Assembly: GCA_036873135.1 (NCBI GenBank)
Contig: JAPTYO010000027.1
Span: forward strand, 2,127,195-2,191,194
Reading direction: 5' to 3'
From: Clarkia xantiana subsp. parviflora
Taxonomy: Eukaryota > Streptophyta > Magnoliopsida > Myrtales > Onagraceae
Length of the DNA: 64,000 nt
Below the pieces are notes generated by a model. The model did not search any database. It worked only from the letters and a program-made list of their open reading frames with translations, and was not told where the DNA came from. This document shows, piece by piece, positions 24,577-35,885 of the stretch (position 1 is the stretch's first letter; the number at the start of each line of letters is the position of its first letter). Made by a program: the position numbers and the translations under genes.

Positions 24577-25273
24577 TGATGGGTTCGATTACAGCCGTCA
24601 GGCCCTTTAACGGGGAGGAAACGACAAACAGGCCCACCAGGCCCAAAATGAAGGTCAAGATGACCTAGGAGAAGGGTCCCGACGAAGGGAGTCCCGACAA
24701 GGCAAGGTCCCGACAGAGTCGGTCCCGACAGTGGAGCTGGAAGCTCCCGATGAGAAGCCTTTAAGTAGGCCCCGATGATGAATCCCTGAGAATAATTGGC
24801 CCTGTCACGATGACGAGGGGCCCCGAGCGGTGACACAACGAGATAACTTTGGAGTCCCCGACGGGAGTCGGGACTCGATTATCAGAGGATAAGGCCAAGA
24901 TATGCGGGGCGTGGCCGAGATACGCGGAACGTGGTTAAGATACACGGAGCGTGGCCGAGATACGCGGGGCATGGCTGAGATACGCGAGATCACATCCGAG
25001 ATATGCGGGATACGGGCTAACCACCCCCAACGGTTCGCCAGGTACCTGAGGCATCTCTTTGCCTATAAAAGGGCAGGAGATCACCTCAGAATACTAACGT
25101 TGAATTCAATACACTTTGAGATTACTGCTTGCCAGTCATACGAGATACTCATTTAAGCATCGGAGAGGGATTCTGGGTCACCGCCCGGTCTATCCCCTCT
25201 TGCAGGATTGCGTGGAGCAAAGGAGCTAGGATTGCCGTCAAAGTCCGTACCAGAGTTCCACCGTGATCCAACA
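24577..25273 (+). mobile_element. Gyp-1 5' LTR
   Basis: From TGATGGGTTCG to GTGATCCAACA, 697 bp. TATA box TATAAAA at 25064-25070. About five degenerate 20-bp repeats of the type GAGATACGCGGGGCGTGGCC lie at 24890-25005, upstream of the TATA box. The conserved block TTTAAGCATCGGAGAGGG is at 25152-25169. Confidence 0.95.
25064..25070 (+). promoter_or_regulatory. TATA box of Gyp-1
   Basis: TATAAAA in CCTATAAAAGGGC, followed about 210 bp later by the LTR end. The equivalent in the 3' LTR is at 35676-35682. Confidence 0.8.
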
Positions 25274-25292
25274 TTGGCGCCGTCTGTGGGAA
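25274..25292 (+). other. Primer-binding site of Gyp-1
   Basis: TTGGCGCCGTCTGTGGGAA directly follows the 5' LTR. This is the usual start of the internal region in many plant gypsy elements. Gyp-2 (49568-49586) and Tat-4 (61203) carry related versions. Confidence 0.85.
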
Positions 25293-25309
25293 ACAAACAA
25301 AAAGCTGAT

Positions 25310-27952
25310 ATGCCTTCTACTCGATCGATGGCGGCTGGCAAGCACCGAAGACAGGGACAATCCGGTGGTTCCCGTCACCCCGCTGCAACAAATCTGGATT
25401 CAGTACCGGAACAAGAGGAAAACCAGAACCATCCCCCGGCTGAGCTCTCTTAGACAGGGGGGCATAATGGAGATCCCGAAGATAATGCTCCTCAGCACCA
25501 GGGCAATAGAGGGCATGAGGCTCCCCCAGCTACAGACTTGACAAGGGCCGTGGCGGAAGCCATGCCCATGTTTCTGGCAGCCGTGGAGGCTCTCTTGGAT
25601 CGGAGAGAGGCTGCGAGGAGGCAGGAGGAGATGCCCCCGCTGGAGGAAGTGGCCCCGCCAACAGAGGGTCGGAACGCACAGGAAGCCCCGCCCCGAGGCC
25701 AGGACAGGAGTAGGGCAACCGGTCAGCCGGAGAGGTTCGTGGTTGATGGGCCAGGACCAGTACAGCACAGGACCATTCCTCTGAACGGTCCTATCACTCC
25801 CGACCAGGTGGTAAAGATCGTGAACATCTGTATGGGAGAACAGAAGCCATTGGTGTCGGAGCTAAGGGATCGATCCACTCATCCCTTCGTCCCCCGACTC
25901 ATCGACACCCTAGCCCCGCCTGGGCTAGGCATCCCCACGATCAAGGAGTACGATGGCGAAGGAGATCCAGTTCGCCATGTCCAGAAACACCTCATGGCGT
26001 GTCTAGGAAGAGCCCCGAGTGAAGACATAGTGTGCACGCTGTTCCCGAACACACTTGGAGAAAGAGCCCTGACCTGGTTCTTCAGTCTGCCCCCAGGCTG
26101 CATCACTTGCTGGGCAGATATGCACGACCGATTCATTCAGCAGTATCAGGGGCGGAGACGTTTATTGAAGAGCGTGAGGTCCCTGACCCAGGTGGTAAAG
26201 AGGCCCGACGAATCACTGGCTCACTATTACCAGCGGTACACAGCCAGCGTAGTAGAGATAGACGAGGAAATCTCAGAGGGCGAAACCATCCGTACCTTCA
26301 TTCGGAACCTGACAGCCCCCTATGGCTCCGACCTGATGCACAGCGTGGCTGAGAAAGCTGTGTGGAATATGGAGGCACTACAAAAAAGGGTGAAACGGAA
26401 AATCGATGTCCAGGAGTCGAAGATAGCCGCAGGAGAACTGGAGCCCCCAAAGTCGAACAAAGGAAAGCAGTCGGTTAAACCTTTTGACGATCGTAAGTCA
26501 AAGGGTAAACCCGACAGTAGCAAGAATCGAGGCCGTCCAGATCGGAGGGACGATAGGCGTTCTTCAAGGAAGGACAAGCGGGAGGATCTCGACATTCCTC
26601 TCAACTGCTCCATGGCGGAGGTGCTGACAGTCATGGAACGACAAGGTATCTCCAGGTACCCCCCAAAGAAGGATGGAGAATTCTTGGGATCTCGCACGGA
26701 TCGCTACTGCCGATTTCACCGCGCAAATGGTCACGACACCAATCACTGTCGGGAACTGAAGAAGGAGATTGAAAAGCTGATCCAGAAAGGGAAGCTCAAG
26801 GAATTCGTCGGGGATAAGCGGTGTCGGTCCCGCTCTCGATCCCGATCGCGGTCCCGTTCCCGCGATCGATCCCCAAAAAAGAAGAGAACCGATCCAGAGT
26901 CATCCGGTGCTCGCAAGGAGAGGCGGGGCACTATCAACGTGATTCATGGAGGGTTTGCTGCTGGAGGTTATACCTCATCCGCCCGAGAGGTCTATCCCTC
27001 TAGAATCCCTACGGCGGTGGTACTGGGTAAGGGGTCCCGATCCTGGACCTTGAAAGAAGAGATGGTAATCTCCTTCTCGTCGGAAGACCTCATAGGCGTG
27101 GAGACCCCGCACGACGATGCCTTGGTAGTAACCTTGGATGTAGACGGGTTCGAAATGAGGAGAATTCTAATCGACGGAGGGAGCTCCTCTGACATTCTAT
27201 TCATGGACGCGCTAGAGGCTATGGGAAAAACGAAGAAAGATCTAAAGGAGGCAAACTTCCCGATGGTCAGGTTCTCTCGCTCAACCTCCTATCCGTTAGG
27301 AGTAATCACCTTACCAGTGGAGTTTGGTAGCGGGTGGAAATCAGAAAAGAGAAACGTGGAGTTTGTTGTGGTTGATTCCGCGGGGACCTACAACGCGATC
27401 ATCGGGAGGACCACTATTAACCCCCTAATGGCGGTCGCCTCGACAGTGCACCAGAAGATGAAGTTCCCGACCGACCATGGAGTCGGAGAGGTCAAGGGCG
27501 ACCAGGTGGCTTCCCGAAAATGTTACGTTAATGCCACCCGGAGGAGGAGGCGAGAGGCCATGACTGTCCACCAGACAGACACAGATCCCAGAGAAGAGTT
27601 TGGGCGTCCCGCCCCCGTAGAAGATCTGAAAGAAGTCGAGATCGACGGACCCCAAAGGAAGGTGAAAATCGGGTCTGCTCTGACTGAGGAGACAGCCCAA
27701 AAATTGGTGGAATTGTTGAAGGAATTCAAGGAGCTGTTTGCCTGGTCCCTGAGCGATATGCCAGGAATCAGCCCCGACGTGATCGTACACGAGCTGAAGA
27801 TAGACCCCGCGATCAAGCCTATCACGCAGAAAAGGCGTCCGATGGGCACGGACAAGAAGATCGCGATCCAGCAGGAGGTGGGCAGGTTGCTCGATGCTGG
27901 GTTCATAAGGAGCTCCGATTCCAGACTTGGGTTGCCAACCCAGTGCTGGTAA
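25310..27952 (+). pseudogene. Gyp-1 gag-protease and start of reverse transcriptase
   Basis: The gag start is the ATG at 25310 (MPSTRSMAAGK; Gyp-2 starts the same way). An in-frame TAG at 25451-25453 stands where Gyp-2 has CAG. Beyond it the frame is open for about 830 codons. Gag core: EYDGEGDPVRHVQKHLMACL near 25945. A knuckle-like motif CRFHRANGHDTNHC lies near 26708, then an Arg-Ser stretch at about 26815-26870. The aspartic protease motif is ILIDGGSSSDIL near 27163 (DGG in place of DTG/DSG, as seen in Tat relatives). RT begins near 27830. A missing base near 27908, judged against Gyp-2 (GFIKELRFQTW), shifts the frame and ends this ORF. Confidence 0.9.
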
Positions 27953-30903
27953 AGAAGACTAACGGGAAATGGCGAATGTGTGTGGACTTCCGCGACTTGA
28001 ACAAGGCTTGCCCAAAGGACTGCTATCCACCCCCGAGAATCGACCAGTTGGTGGATGCCACGTCGGGACACGAACTGTTGAGTTTCATGGACGCGTATTC
28101 AGGCTACAACCAAATCAAGATGGCCAAGGAAGACGCTCCCCACACAGCGTTCTACGCAGACAGTGACATCTATCACTACGATGTCATGCCTTTCGGGTTG
28201 ATCAATGCCGGGGCAACTTACCAACGGATGGTGAACAAACTGTTTGGAGATATGCTGGGAGAAACCATGGAAGCTTACGTGGATGATATGCTGGTGAAGT
28301 CCCGACAAGCCGAGGATCATGTGCACAACCTAACCATGGCATTTGAGCGGATGAGGCTCCATCAAGTTCGCTTGAACCCGACGAAATGCGCCTTCGGAGT
28401 CCACTCAGGGAAGTTTTTGAGCTTCATGGTGAGCCAAAGAGGAATTGAAGTGAATCCTGAGAAGCTGAGGGCAATCGAGGAGATGCAGTCTCCGATAAAC
28501 CATCGGGAGGTACAAGTGCTGAATGGCCGACTAGCTGCAATGAATCGCTTCTTGTCCAAAGCCAGCGACCGATCAATGCCGTTTTTTGAAGTCTTAAGGG
28601 CCAACAAAAAATTCGAGTGGACCGCCAAATGTGAAGAGGCGTTCCAAGCACTCAAGCAACACCTTCGCACCCTCCCGCCGTTGGCGAAACCGGTTCCAGG
28701 CGAGCCGCTCTATCTTTATTTGGCTGTTTCTGAATTTGCCATTAGCTCTGTGTTAGTAAAGATTGTCGAGGGTAATCAAGTCCCCGTTTATTATGTAAGC
28801 AAGGCGTTTGCCAAGTCTGAATTAAACTATCCCGCGGTTGAGAAGTACCTCTTTGCGTTGATTATTACTGCTCGGAAGCGAAGGCCTTAATTCCACGCAC
28901 ACGAGATTACTGTGATGACAAACCAGCCTTTGAAGCATTTTTTAAACCGACCGGACGCGTCGGGAAGATTAGTGAAGTGGGCAGTAGAGCTTAGTGAGTT
29001 TCGAATACACTTTGCTCCAAGAACGGCAATAAAAGGCCATGCATTGGCGGATTTTATAGCAGAATCTACAGCCCCTGATCTGGAAGAAGCGGGCCCTGTA
29101 GAGGGGGCAACCGTGGAGGTCCCGATATAAGAACAACAGGGTAGAGCAATCAGAACAGCCAAACAAGGAAAATATCTGGGAGATGTACACGGATGGCTCC
29201 GCGAGTTCGGACGGATCAGGAGCAGGCTTTTTGTTGATACCACCGGGCGAAGGTGAACCGCTCCGATACGCCTTGGCTTTAACATTCAAGGCCACAAACA
29301 ACGAAGCGGAGTATGAAGCTCTTATCACGGGCCTAAAAATTGCTAAAGGCACGGGAATCGTTCACTTAAGAGTAAAGTGCGACGCAGCTTTAATCGTGAA
29401 CCAGGTTCAAGGGCGATACGAAGCAAGGAGTCCGATAATGAAGAAGTATCTGCGAGAGGTACAAGCCCTGAAAGAGAGCTTCAAAAGCTTCGATATCGAG
29501 GCAATTCCGAGGGAGGAAAATGTAGAGGCAGATGCCTTGAGCAAATTTGCCCTGGGGGCACCCTTGGAAGAAATCGGAAGGTGCACTTCTTGGAGAAGGT
29601 GATCTTATCAAACATCGACCCAACACATGTGTGCACCATTGAAACGAGATCAAAGGAGGAGCCAAGTTGGATGACCCCGATAGTCGTGTACCTGACTACG
29701 GGGGCAGTCCCCGATGATCAAGTAGTAGCGGACAGGGTACGTCGGATCGCGGCCAATTATGTGATGCTAGACGATCAGCTGTACAAGAAGGGCTGGTTCT
29801 CGACTCCATACTTGAAGTGTGTGGCAGAACCTGACACCAATCGGATTCTGAAGGAAGTACACGAAGGGGTCGCGGCTTGTCATGAAGGGGCCCGATCCAT
29901 CTTGAGGAAAGTGCTGAACTTGGGCTATTATTGACCCACGATGAACAAGGAAGCAACGGCGTTGGTCCGATCCTGTGACGCGTGCCAGCGGTACGCCCCG
30001 AGTATCGTGGCTCCGGCCGCTAATCTGACATCCATCAAGAGCGCATGGCCCTTCGCGCAGTGGGGCATCGACTTGGTGGGACCTCTTCCACAAGCACAAG
30101 GACAATGTAAGTATTTACTTGTAGCTATCGATTATTTTTCGAAATGGATAGAGGCAAAGGCGTTGGCCAGAACAACAGGGAACCAGATCGTCAAGTTCCT
30201 CCAGACCCATATTGTGTCCAGATACGGGATTCCTAAGGTGGTGATCAGCGACTATGGTCCACCGTTTAACGGCTCTCAGGTGAGGGAGTATCTGGAGGAG
30301 TTGAACATCGAGCATCGGACTGCTTCTGTGCGTCATGCTCAGACTAACGGCCATGTTGAATCAGCCAACAAAATCTTGATGGATGGCCTAAAGAAGAGGG
30401 TCTATGCCTTGAAGGGCAAGTGGCTGAACGAACTAGAAAACGTGCTTTGGGCTGTTAGAACGACACCCAAACGATCAACGGGGGAGACTCCGTTTGGCCT
30501 CGTATATGGCACGGAAGCTGTCGCCCCCGTAGAGGTAGCTGTGGCGTCCCATCGGATGAGATATTACGAGCCTCTGACGAACGATGAAGTGAGACGTCTG
30601 GAATTGGACTTACTCGAAGAGAAGAGGCGGGAAGCCGATGAAGTCCAAGCTCGAATGCGATTGGCGACGGCCAGGTACTACAATCGGCGAGTGAAGTCCC
30701 GACAATTCTTCGTCGGGGAGCTGGTTTGGCGTCGCAACGAGTTCACCCTTTTGGATCGAGTCAACAAGATGTCACCAAAATGGGAAGGACCTTATAAGGT
30801 CGTGGGGATGCCAGCTCCAAATGCGTACAAGTTGGAAGACCTCGATAGCAGAACGTTAAAGCATTCTTTTAGTGGCGAACACTTGAAGAAACACCATGCT
30901 TGA
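27943..30903 (+). pseudogene. Gyp-1 pol: RT, RNase H, second RNase H, integrase (several breaks)
   Basis: RT: CVDFRDLNKACPKDCYP, FMDAYSGYNQI, and the catalytic YVDDM at 28276-28290. The gypsy RNase H follows to about 29000. A second, cellular-type RNase H has TDGSASSDGSGAG (about 29190), NEAEYEALI, DAALIVNQ and EADALSK, giving the acidic D-E-D-D set. Integrase has an HHCC finger (VHEGVAACH, CDACQRY). The catalytic aspartates are in WGIDLVGPLP (about 30063) and ISDYGPPF (about 30243), and the glutamate is in NGHVESAN. Breaks: TAA at 28888, a stop and small deletion near 29128-29140, a lost base near 29567, and TGA at 29932. SDYG stands where Gyp-2 has SDNG. Confidence 0.92.
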
Positions 30904-31800
30904 AGAAAGTCGCCTTAAGTGGTGCCCGATAAAGTCACCTTAAGTGGTGCCCGATGTAAAATCGCTTTAAGTGGTGTATGCTGTTTATCGTTTAATTCGA
31001 TGTAAGCCAATTTTGTGCCGTCAATAAATAAAGAGGTTGCTTCCAAATACGAGTTGTCCTTAGATTTATGCTAAGTGTCAAAGTCGCCTTCAGTGGTGCA
31101 CGATATTAAGTCGCCTTCAGTGGTGCACGAGAAAAGTCGCCTTCAGTGGTGCATGAGAAAAGTCGCCTTGAGTGGTGCACGATCCTTAGATTTATTCTAA
31201 GTATCAAAAAGTCGCCTTGAGTGGTGCACGATACTAAGTCGCCTTGAGTGGTGCACGATCTTTAGGTTTATCCTAAGTAATAATTAAGTCGTCTTAAGTG
31301 ATGCACGGAACAAAGTCGCCTTGAGTGGTGCACGATCCTTAGATTTATTCTAAGTATCAAAAAGTCACCTTGAGTGGTGCACGATACTAAGTCGCCTTGA
31401 GTGGTGCACGATCTTTAGGTTTCTCCTAAGTAAGTCGTCTTAAGTGACGCATGTGTTTGGATTTACTCTAAGTCGAGAAAAGTCGCCTTGAGTGGTGCAC
31501 AATATTAAGTCGTCTTAAGTGATGCGTGATTCTTAGATTTACTCTAAGTAATATTAAGTCGCCTTAAGTGGTGCACGATGTAAAGTCGCCTTCAGTGGTG
31601 CACGATATCAAGTCGCCTTAGGTGGCGCAAGTTGAAAAGTCGCCTTAAGTGGTGCACGATGAAAAGACGCCTTCAGTGGTGCATAATGATAAGTTGCCTT
31701 AAGTGGGACAAGTTATTAAATCGTTGGGAAGGACGTACGAGAATGTCTTAAGTGTCGAGGTTTCGACCTAAGCAACGTATAGTAAAGTCACTCGGAGAAG
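30904..31800 (+). repeat. Gyp-1 tandem array, unit of about 24 bp (AGTCGCCTTRAGTGGTGCAC)
   Basis: About 30 degenerate units contain GTCGCCTTAAGTGG, GTCGCCTTGAGTGG or GTCGCCTTCAGTGG followed by TGCACGA. Some are separated by a link of the type TCCTTAGATTTATTCTAAGT. The array fills the gap between the end of integrase (plus strand) and the end of the antisense gene (minus strand). Gyp-2 has the same array, inverted, at 43440-43975. Confidence 0.92.
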
Positions 31801-31904
31801 TGCAACGAAAGAATTAGGAACTAAAAAAGTCTGATATTGATAAGGGCTCGAGGGCCCGACGACGACAAAAGAGAAGAAGATACAAGGACTCTAAAAGTAA
31901 ACAT

Positions 31905-34613
31905 TCAAGCTTGGTCCTTGTCGGCAGCGTTGGCAGCAGCTGGGTCCGCGGGGTCGGTAACGGAAGGATCCACAGGGTTGGCTTCGGGAGGATTGACTAT
32001 CGGGGCGTCCGCACTTGGAAGTTCAGAAGCGTCTTCGACAATTACGGGGGTACTCCCCCCATCACTCTCCTCGGAAAGAGCAAAATACTTCTTCGCAAAG
32101 GGAGCGAGGGAAGGAGACTTGTCGAAATTGATAGCGTCCCCGTACTCCAGGTGAAGCTCCTCAACCGCGTTGAAGAGAGTGTTCTCCACCTCCGCGCCAA
32201 AGAACTTCATGGCATCGGCTTGAAAGTCCTCGGACCTCCGATAGTCCTCCCGACCCTTCACCTCCGCCTCAGCCAGCTGCGCAGGAAATCCCGCGATTTG
32301 CTCCTCCAGAGCCTTCTTCTCGAGGACCAGTTTGTCCTCGGCAGCCTTCTTCTCCTGGGTCAGCCTGTCCACAGCTGCCTCCCGCTCCTGCCGCTCTTGC
32401 CTCAAGAGCCCCTCGAAGTCCCCGATCTGCTGCTGGAGGTCCCGAACCTTCTGATTGAGGACAGCATGTTCCTTGACAAGCTTTCCCCGCGAAGACTGGG
32501 AGGCCTTGAGATCCTCCTGAAGCTGCTCACGGATCCCTCGGTCCCGCTTCCGGGACTCATCGTAGGCAATGACATACCCGATGAGGCGGTTGTAGTCCCC
32601 GAGCTCCTACAATAAGAAGGAAAAGTGTTAATGGACAAACGACCCGATTTATCATCAAAAAGAAAGAAGCGAAGTTTTACCTCTATACGGCGCACGGCCA
32701 TATCCCTGACATCCCGCTGCATGTGCGTCCGATTGAGGCAAATCGGATGCCGCATAGTAGGCAGGATCGAGCCTGCCAGCAGATGCAGGGCCAGCTCCCG
32801 ATCCTGCTCCCCTTGTGTGAGCGGGACTCCTTGAAGCGTCTGGATAGGAGTCCAGGGGGCATTCTCTTGTGAAGAATCAAAGGGCCTGTAGAAGTTCCCA
32901 TCAAGAGCAAGAGGAGAAAGAGGACGATGAGTGGAAGGGCATGCCTCCGTCTCGGCCCGAACAGGGGAAGGAGTGAAGTCATGGATGGGCGAGGGCTGCC
33001 GCTGCTGCGGAGAAGATGAAGGAGGCGGCCCCTGAGGGGTTGGTTTCAAGGGGGACTGCCCCGTCTTCCGACGCTGACGAAGGGAGCCACCCTCGTCAGT
33101 CTCCTCGGAGGAGTCCAAGGTTTCCACCTGACGAAATTGCTCGCCAGTCGGTGCCTTCTCTCCAGCTGAGGAAGGCACCCCCGCTGAGGACGGTGTGTCC
33201 GAAGCTGCGGCACCTGATGGAGCTCCCGAGCGACCTGCACCTGGAGGATGAGAAGCTTCAGAAATGTAGTCAGGAAGTTCATCGGGATTCTTACACCAAA
33301 TGATACGTCGGGAGACGTATTGATCCTTCCCGCGAAAATGATAATAGCCCGCCTTCAAGACACGAGGAGTTTCGCCTCGAAGGATTCGTTTGACGTCAGC
33401 GATACGGGCCTCTTTGGTTGAAGGTATCAAATCCTTCGGGACCATCCTCCTGTATGATTTTATAGCAAGTCGGAGCTTTTTACCTTCTTCAGCATTCTGG
33501 ACATCAAAAAGCTGGTCCAGATCCACCCGCTTCCGCTTAGGTTGCTCCGCTGAAGGAGACCCCGACCGAGCAGCAGCCTTCTTGGCGGACTTCCTCTTCC
33601 GCGAGGGGCAGACAGCATCAGTCTCCCCCTGCTTAAGGAATAGATCGGTTAGCACAGATACCTTCTTGGCTGCAAATAGTAAACAAAGAAGAGTTAGATG
33701 TTTACCCAAGGGACCATATTAGAAGGGCCGTCGAAGAGCTGCCCCCCAGAGACAATATCAAGGAGTCGGATCCCGGCGTGCACCAGGTCCCGCTCCACAA
33801 GAGAGTTGGCGTTGAGGGGAGTGTAAGACTCCCCCCACCGATAAAGCTGGATAAGTTGGAGAGTTTCAAAATCCTCGTCGGCGTAAGTATGGAAAGCAGG
33901 CGGAGGGTCCGCCGCCACCTCCCACCGAGGCCAGGGAATCGAAGAGTGTCGGATAAAGAAGTAGCTCTTCTTCCAGCTACTGTTGTCGGACCCCGTATCA
34001 ACCAGGAGTCCCCGACCCTTGACCACCTTCCAGGTGTCATTGGTCCAACCACATCGGGCAAGCTGCTGCTTACTCCACTTAGGCATCCGAGGGTAGAAGG
34101 CGCAAAACCCCGCCTCATTGCACTTCATCCTATAAAAGGTTCTGAAGAGCTGGAGGCTGTAGACCCACTTCTGTCGGAAGCAGAGGACTTGAAAGGCGTT
34201 CCAGACGGATGGCATGGGGAGAAAAGGTGGTGGGATGTGTCTTGTAATGCTGGCACATCTCGACCAGATTACCGCAAAAGGGGAATCTGATCCCCGCTGA
34301 TACTTGTCCCGTAGAGACAAATACCTCCCCTTTCTGGGGACGAGTAACCTCAGGGTTACTCGAGGGGCGAGGCCAAGGATACGGGAAACGAGGTTCCCAG
34401 GTGATGGTGATACAACCCTCTCGGAGGGCTGCATCATAAGCAGTATTGGAGATCTCATTTGGAGCATAATCAAAATTAAAGGGTTTTCTCCCCTCAGAGC
34501 TGGAACCGCTGTCTGAAAAGCAACCATGGCAAGAAAAATACAGTGGGACTCTTGGAAAGCTATAAAAAAGGAAAAGACGAACAAGCAACAAAGGGGAATC
34601 CCTCACTAGACAT
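31905..34613 (-). pseudogene. Gyp-1 antisense gene (PF04195-like domain plus coiled coil)
   Basis: Exon 1 is seven bases, ATGTCTA (34613-34607). An intron of 94 bp follows (34606-34513, GTGAGG...TTTTCAG). Exon 2 opens SGSSSEGRKPFNFDY and continues KGEVFVSTGQVSAGIRFPF, then VWNAFQVLCFRQKW and WKKSYFFIRHSSIPW. This resembles the putative gypsy-type transposon domain. A 1-base shift near 34200 breaks it. Exon 3 (about 33670-32681) encodes a lysine-rich segment, then proline/serine-rich sequence. A 74-bp intron (32680-32607, GTAAAAC...TTGTAG) restores one frame into exon 4 (32606-31905). Exon 4 holds a long coiled coil (QEKKAAEDKL, EKKALEEQI) and ends DKDQA-stop. The exon 2/3 junction is unclear. 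The role is unknown. Confidence 0.75.
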
Positions 34614-34797
34614 GATGAAGTAGAGGTTGAAGGAGATGAACGAAACGTCGCCGGAAAGATGATTCGAGAAACTCCAAAGACCTTCGAAATCACAGAGCTT
34701 GGAATCGCAGAGGAGTCGCAGAGAAATCGCAAAGGAATCGCAGAGAGCTCTTGAGAATTCGAAGACGGTAAAAGTTAAATTATGACCATGGCTAGGG

Positions 34798-34804
34798 TTT
34801 TATA
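34798..34804 (-). promoter_or_regulatory. TATA box of the Gyp-1 antisense gene
   Basis: In minus sense, CTATAAAACCCTAGCC, about 185 bp before the ATG. Gyp-2 has the same string at 42786-42792, 160 bp before its ATG. AAACCCTAG also resembles the plant telo-box, a known promoter motif. Confidence 0.7.
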
Positions 34805-34813
34805 GTCGAAGAA

Positions 34814-35177
34814 GACGGTTGAAAGGACACTTCGATCCGAGTCGTCGCAGCCGAAGAGTCTTAATCTGGACCGTTGAGATGAAACGTGCAGAAGGACAAC
34901 GGACGTAATGATGAAACGGCCTGAAAAGCACTTTTCAGAAAAGGACAGACGCGAAAAATCAGGCACGTGGGCTGAAAACGTCACTCCATTATCTACTGCA
35001 TTTAATGCACTGGGGAACCGAGGAGACCCCTAGGATTTAACAGTTATCTACAAAACATTGAGGAAACGTGAAGGAGAAGACTGATAATTGAGTAACTAAA
35101 CCAAGGGAAAGATCCCCGACTCCACCATCGGAAGATCGGGAGTTGGAAGACACGACGAACTAAAAGTCCCCCATGTC
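34814..35177. other. Gyp-1 sequence between antisense promoter and 3' LTR
   Basis: No gene is supported. The region presumably holds upstream control sequence of the antisense gene and part of the 3' untranslated region of the sense transcript. Confidence 0.5.
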
Positions 35178-35188
35178 TTGGGGGAAAA
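35178..35188 (+). other. Polypurine tract of Gyp-1
   Basis: TTGGGGGAAAA directly touches the 3' LTR start TGATGGG. Confidence 0.9.
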
Positions 35189-35885
35189 TGATGGGTTCGA
35201 TTACAGCCGTCAGGCCCTTTAACGGGGAGGAAACGGAAAACAGGCCCACCAGGCCCAAAATTAAGGTCAAGATGACCTAGGAGAAGGGTCCCGACGAAGG
35301 GAGTCCCGACAAGGCAAGGTCCCGACAGAGTCGGTCCCGACAGTGGAGCTGGAAGCTCCCGATGAGAAGCCTTTAAGTAGGCCCCGATGATGAATCCCTG
35401 AGAATAATTGGCCCTGTCACGATGACGAGGGGCCCCGAGCGGTGACACAACGAGATAACTCTGGAGTCCCCGACGGGAGTCGGGACTCGATTATCAGAGG
35501 ATAAGGCCAAGATATGCGGGGCGTGGCCGAGATACGCGGAACGTGGTTAAGATACACGGAGCGTGGCCGAGATACGCGGGGCATGGCTGAGATACGCGAG
35601 ATCACATCCGAGATATGCGGGATACGGGCTAACCACCCCCAACGGTTCGCCAGGTACCTGAGGCATCTCTTTGCCTATAAAAGGGCAGGAGATCACCTCA
35701 AAATACTAACGTTGAATTCAATACACTTTGAGATTACTGCTTGCCAGTCATACGAGATACTCATTTAAGCATCGGAGAGGGATTCTGGGTCACCGCCCGG
35801 TCTATCCCCTCTTGCAGGATTGCGTGGAGCAAAGGAGCTAGGATTGCCGTCAAAGTCTGTACCGGAGTTCCACCGTGATCCAACA
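35189..35885 (+). mobile_element. Gyp-1 3' LTR
   Basis: 697 bp, the same length as the 5' LTR. About seven differences were counted by eye (for example GACAA/GGAAA near the start, ACTTTGG/ACTCTGG, CCAGAG/CCGGAG near the end). TATA box at 35676-35682. The TSD GATTG follows at 35886. Confidence 0.95.

Larger units (their letters stand above)
24577..35885 (+). mobile_element. Gyp-1: 11.3-kb Ty3/gypsy Tat-lineage retrotransposon
   Basis: The element is complete in structure: two 697-bp LTRs differing at about 7 sites, primer-binding site, gag-protease-RT-RNase H-second RNase H-integrase, a tandem array, an antisense gene, a polypurine tract and a 5-bp TSD. The second cellular-type RNase H and the antisense ORF support the Tat lineage. 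Pol carries stops and frameshifts, so it is probably not autonomous. The LTR similarity makes it the youngest datable insertion here. Confidence 0.95.

Noticed and set aside
30904..31800. CRISPR-like array
   Set aside because: The repeats are degenerate, directly adjacent and without unique spacers, and lie inside a plant retrotransposon. The same reasoning excludes the arrays at 800-1790 and 43440-43975.
31911..32615. 234-codon plus-strand ORF in the Gyp-1 antisense gene
   Set aside because: Leucine/proline-rich shadow of the coiled-coil exon on the minus strand; no recognisable domain.
33670..33705. 36-bp GT...AG interval between exons 2 and 3 of the Gyp-1 antisense gene
   Set aside because: Too short for a normal plant intron, and it does not keep the frame. 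An alternative donor or acceptor is likely, so I did not call it.
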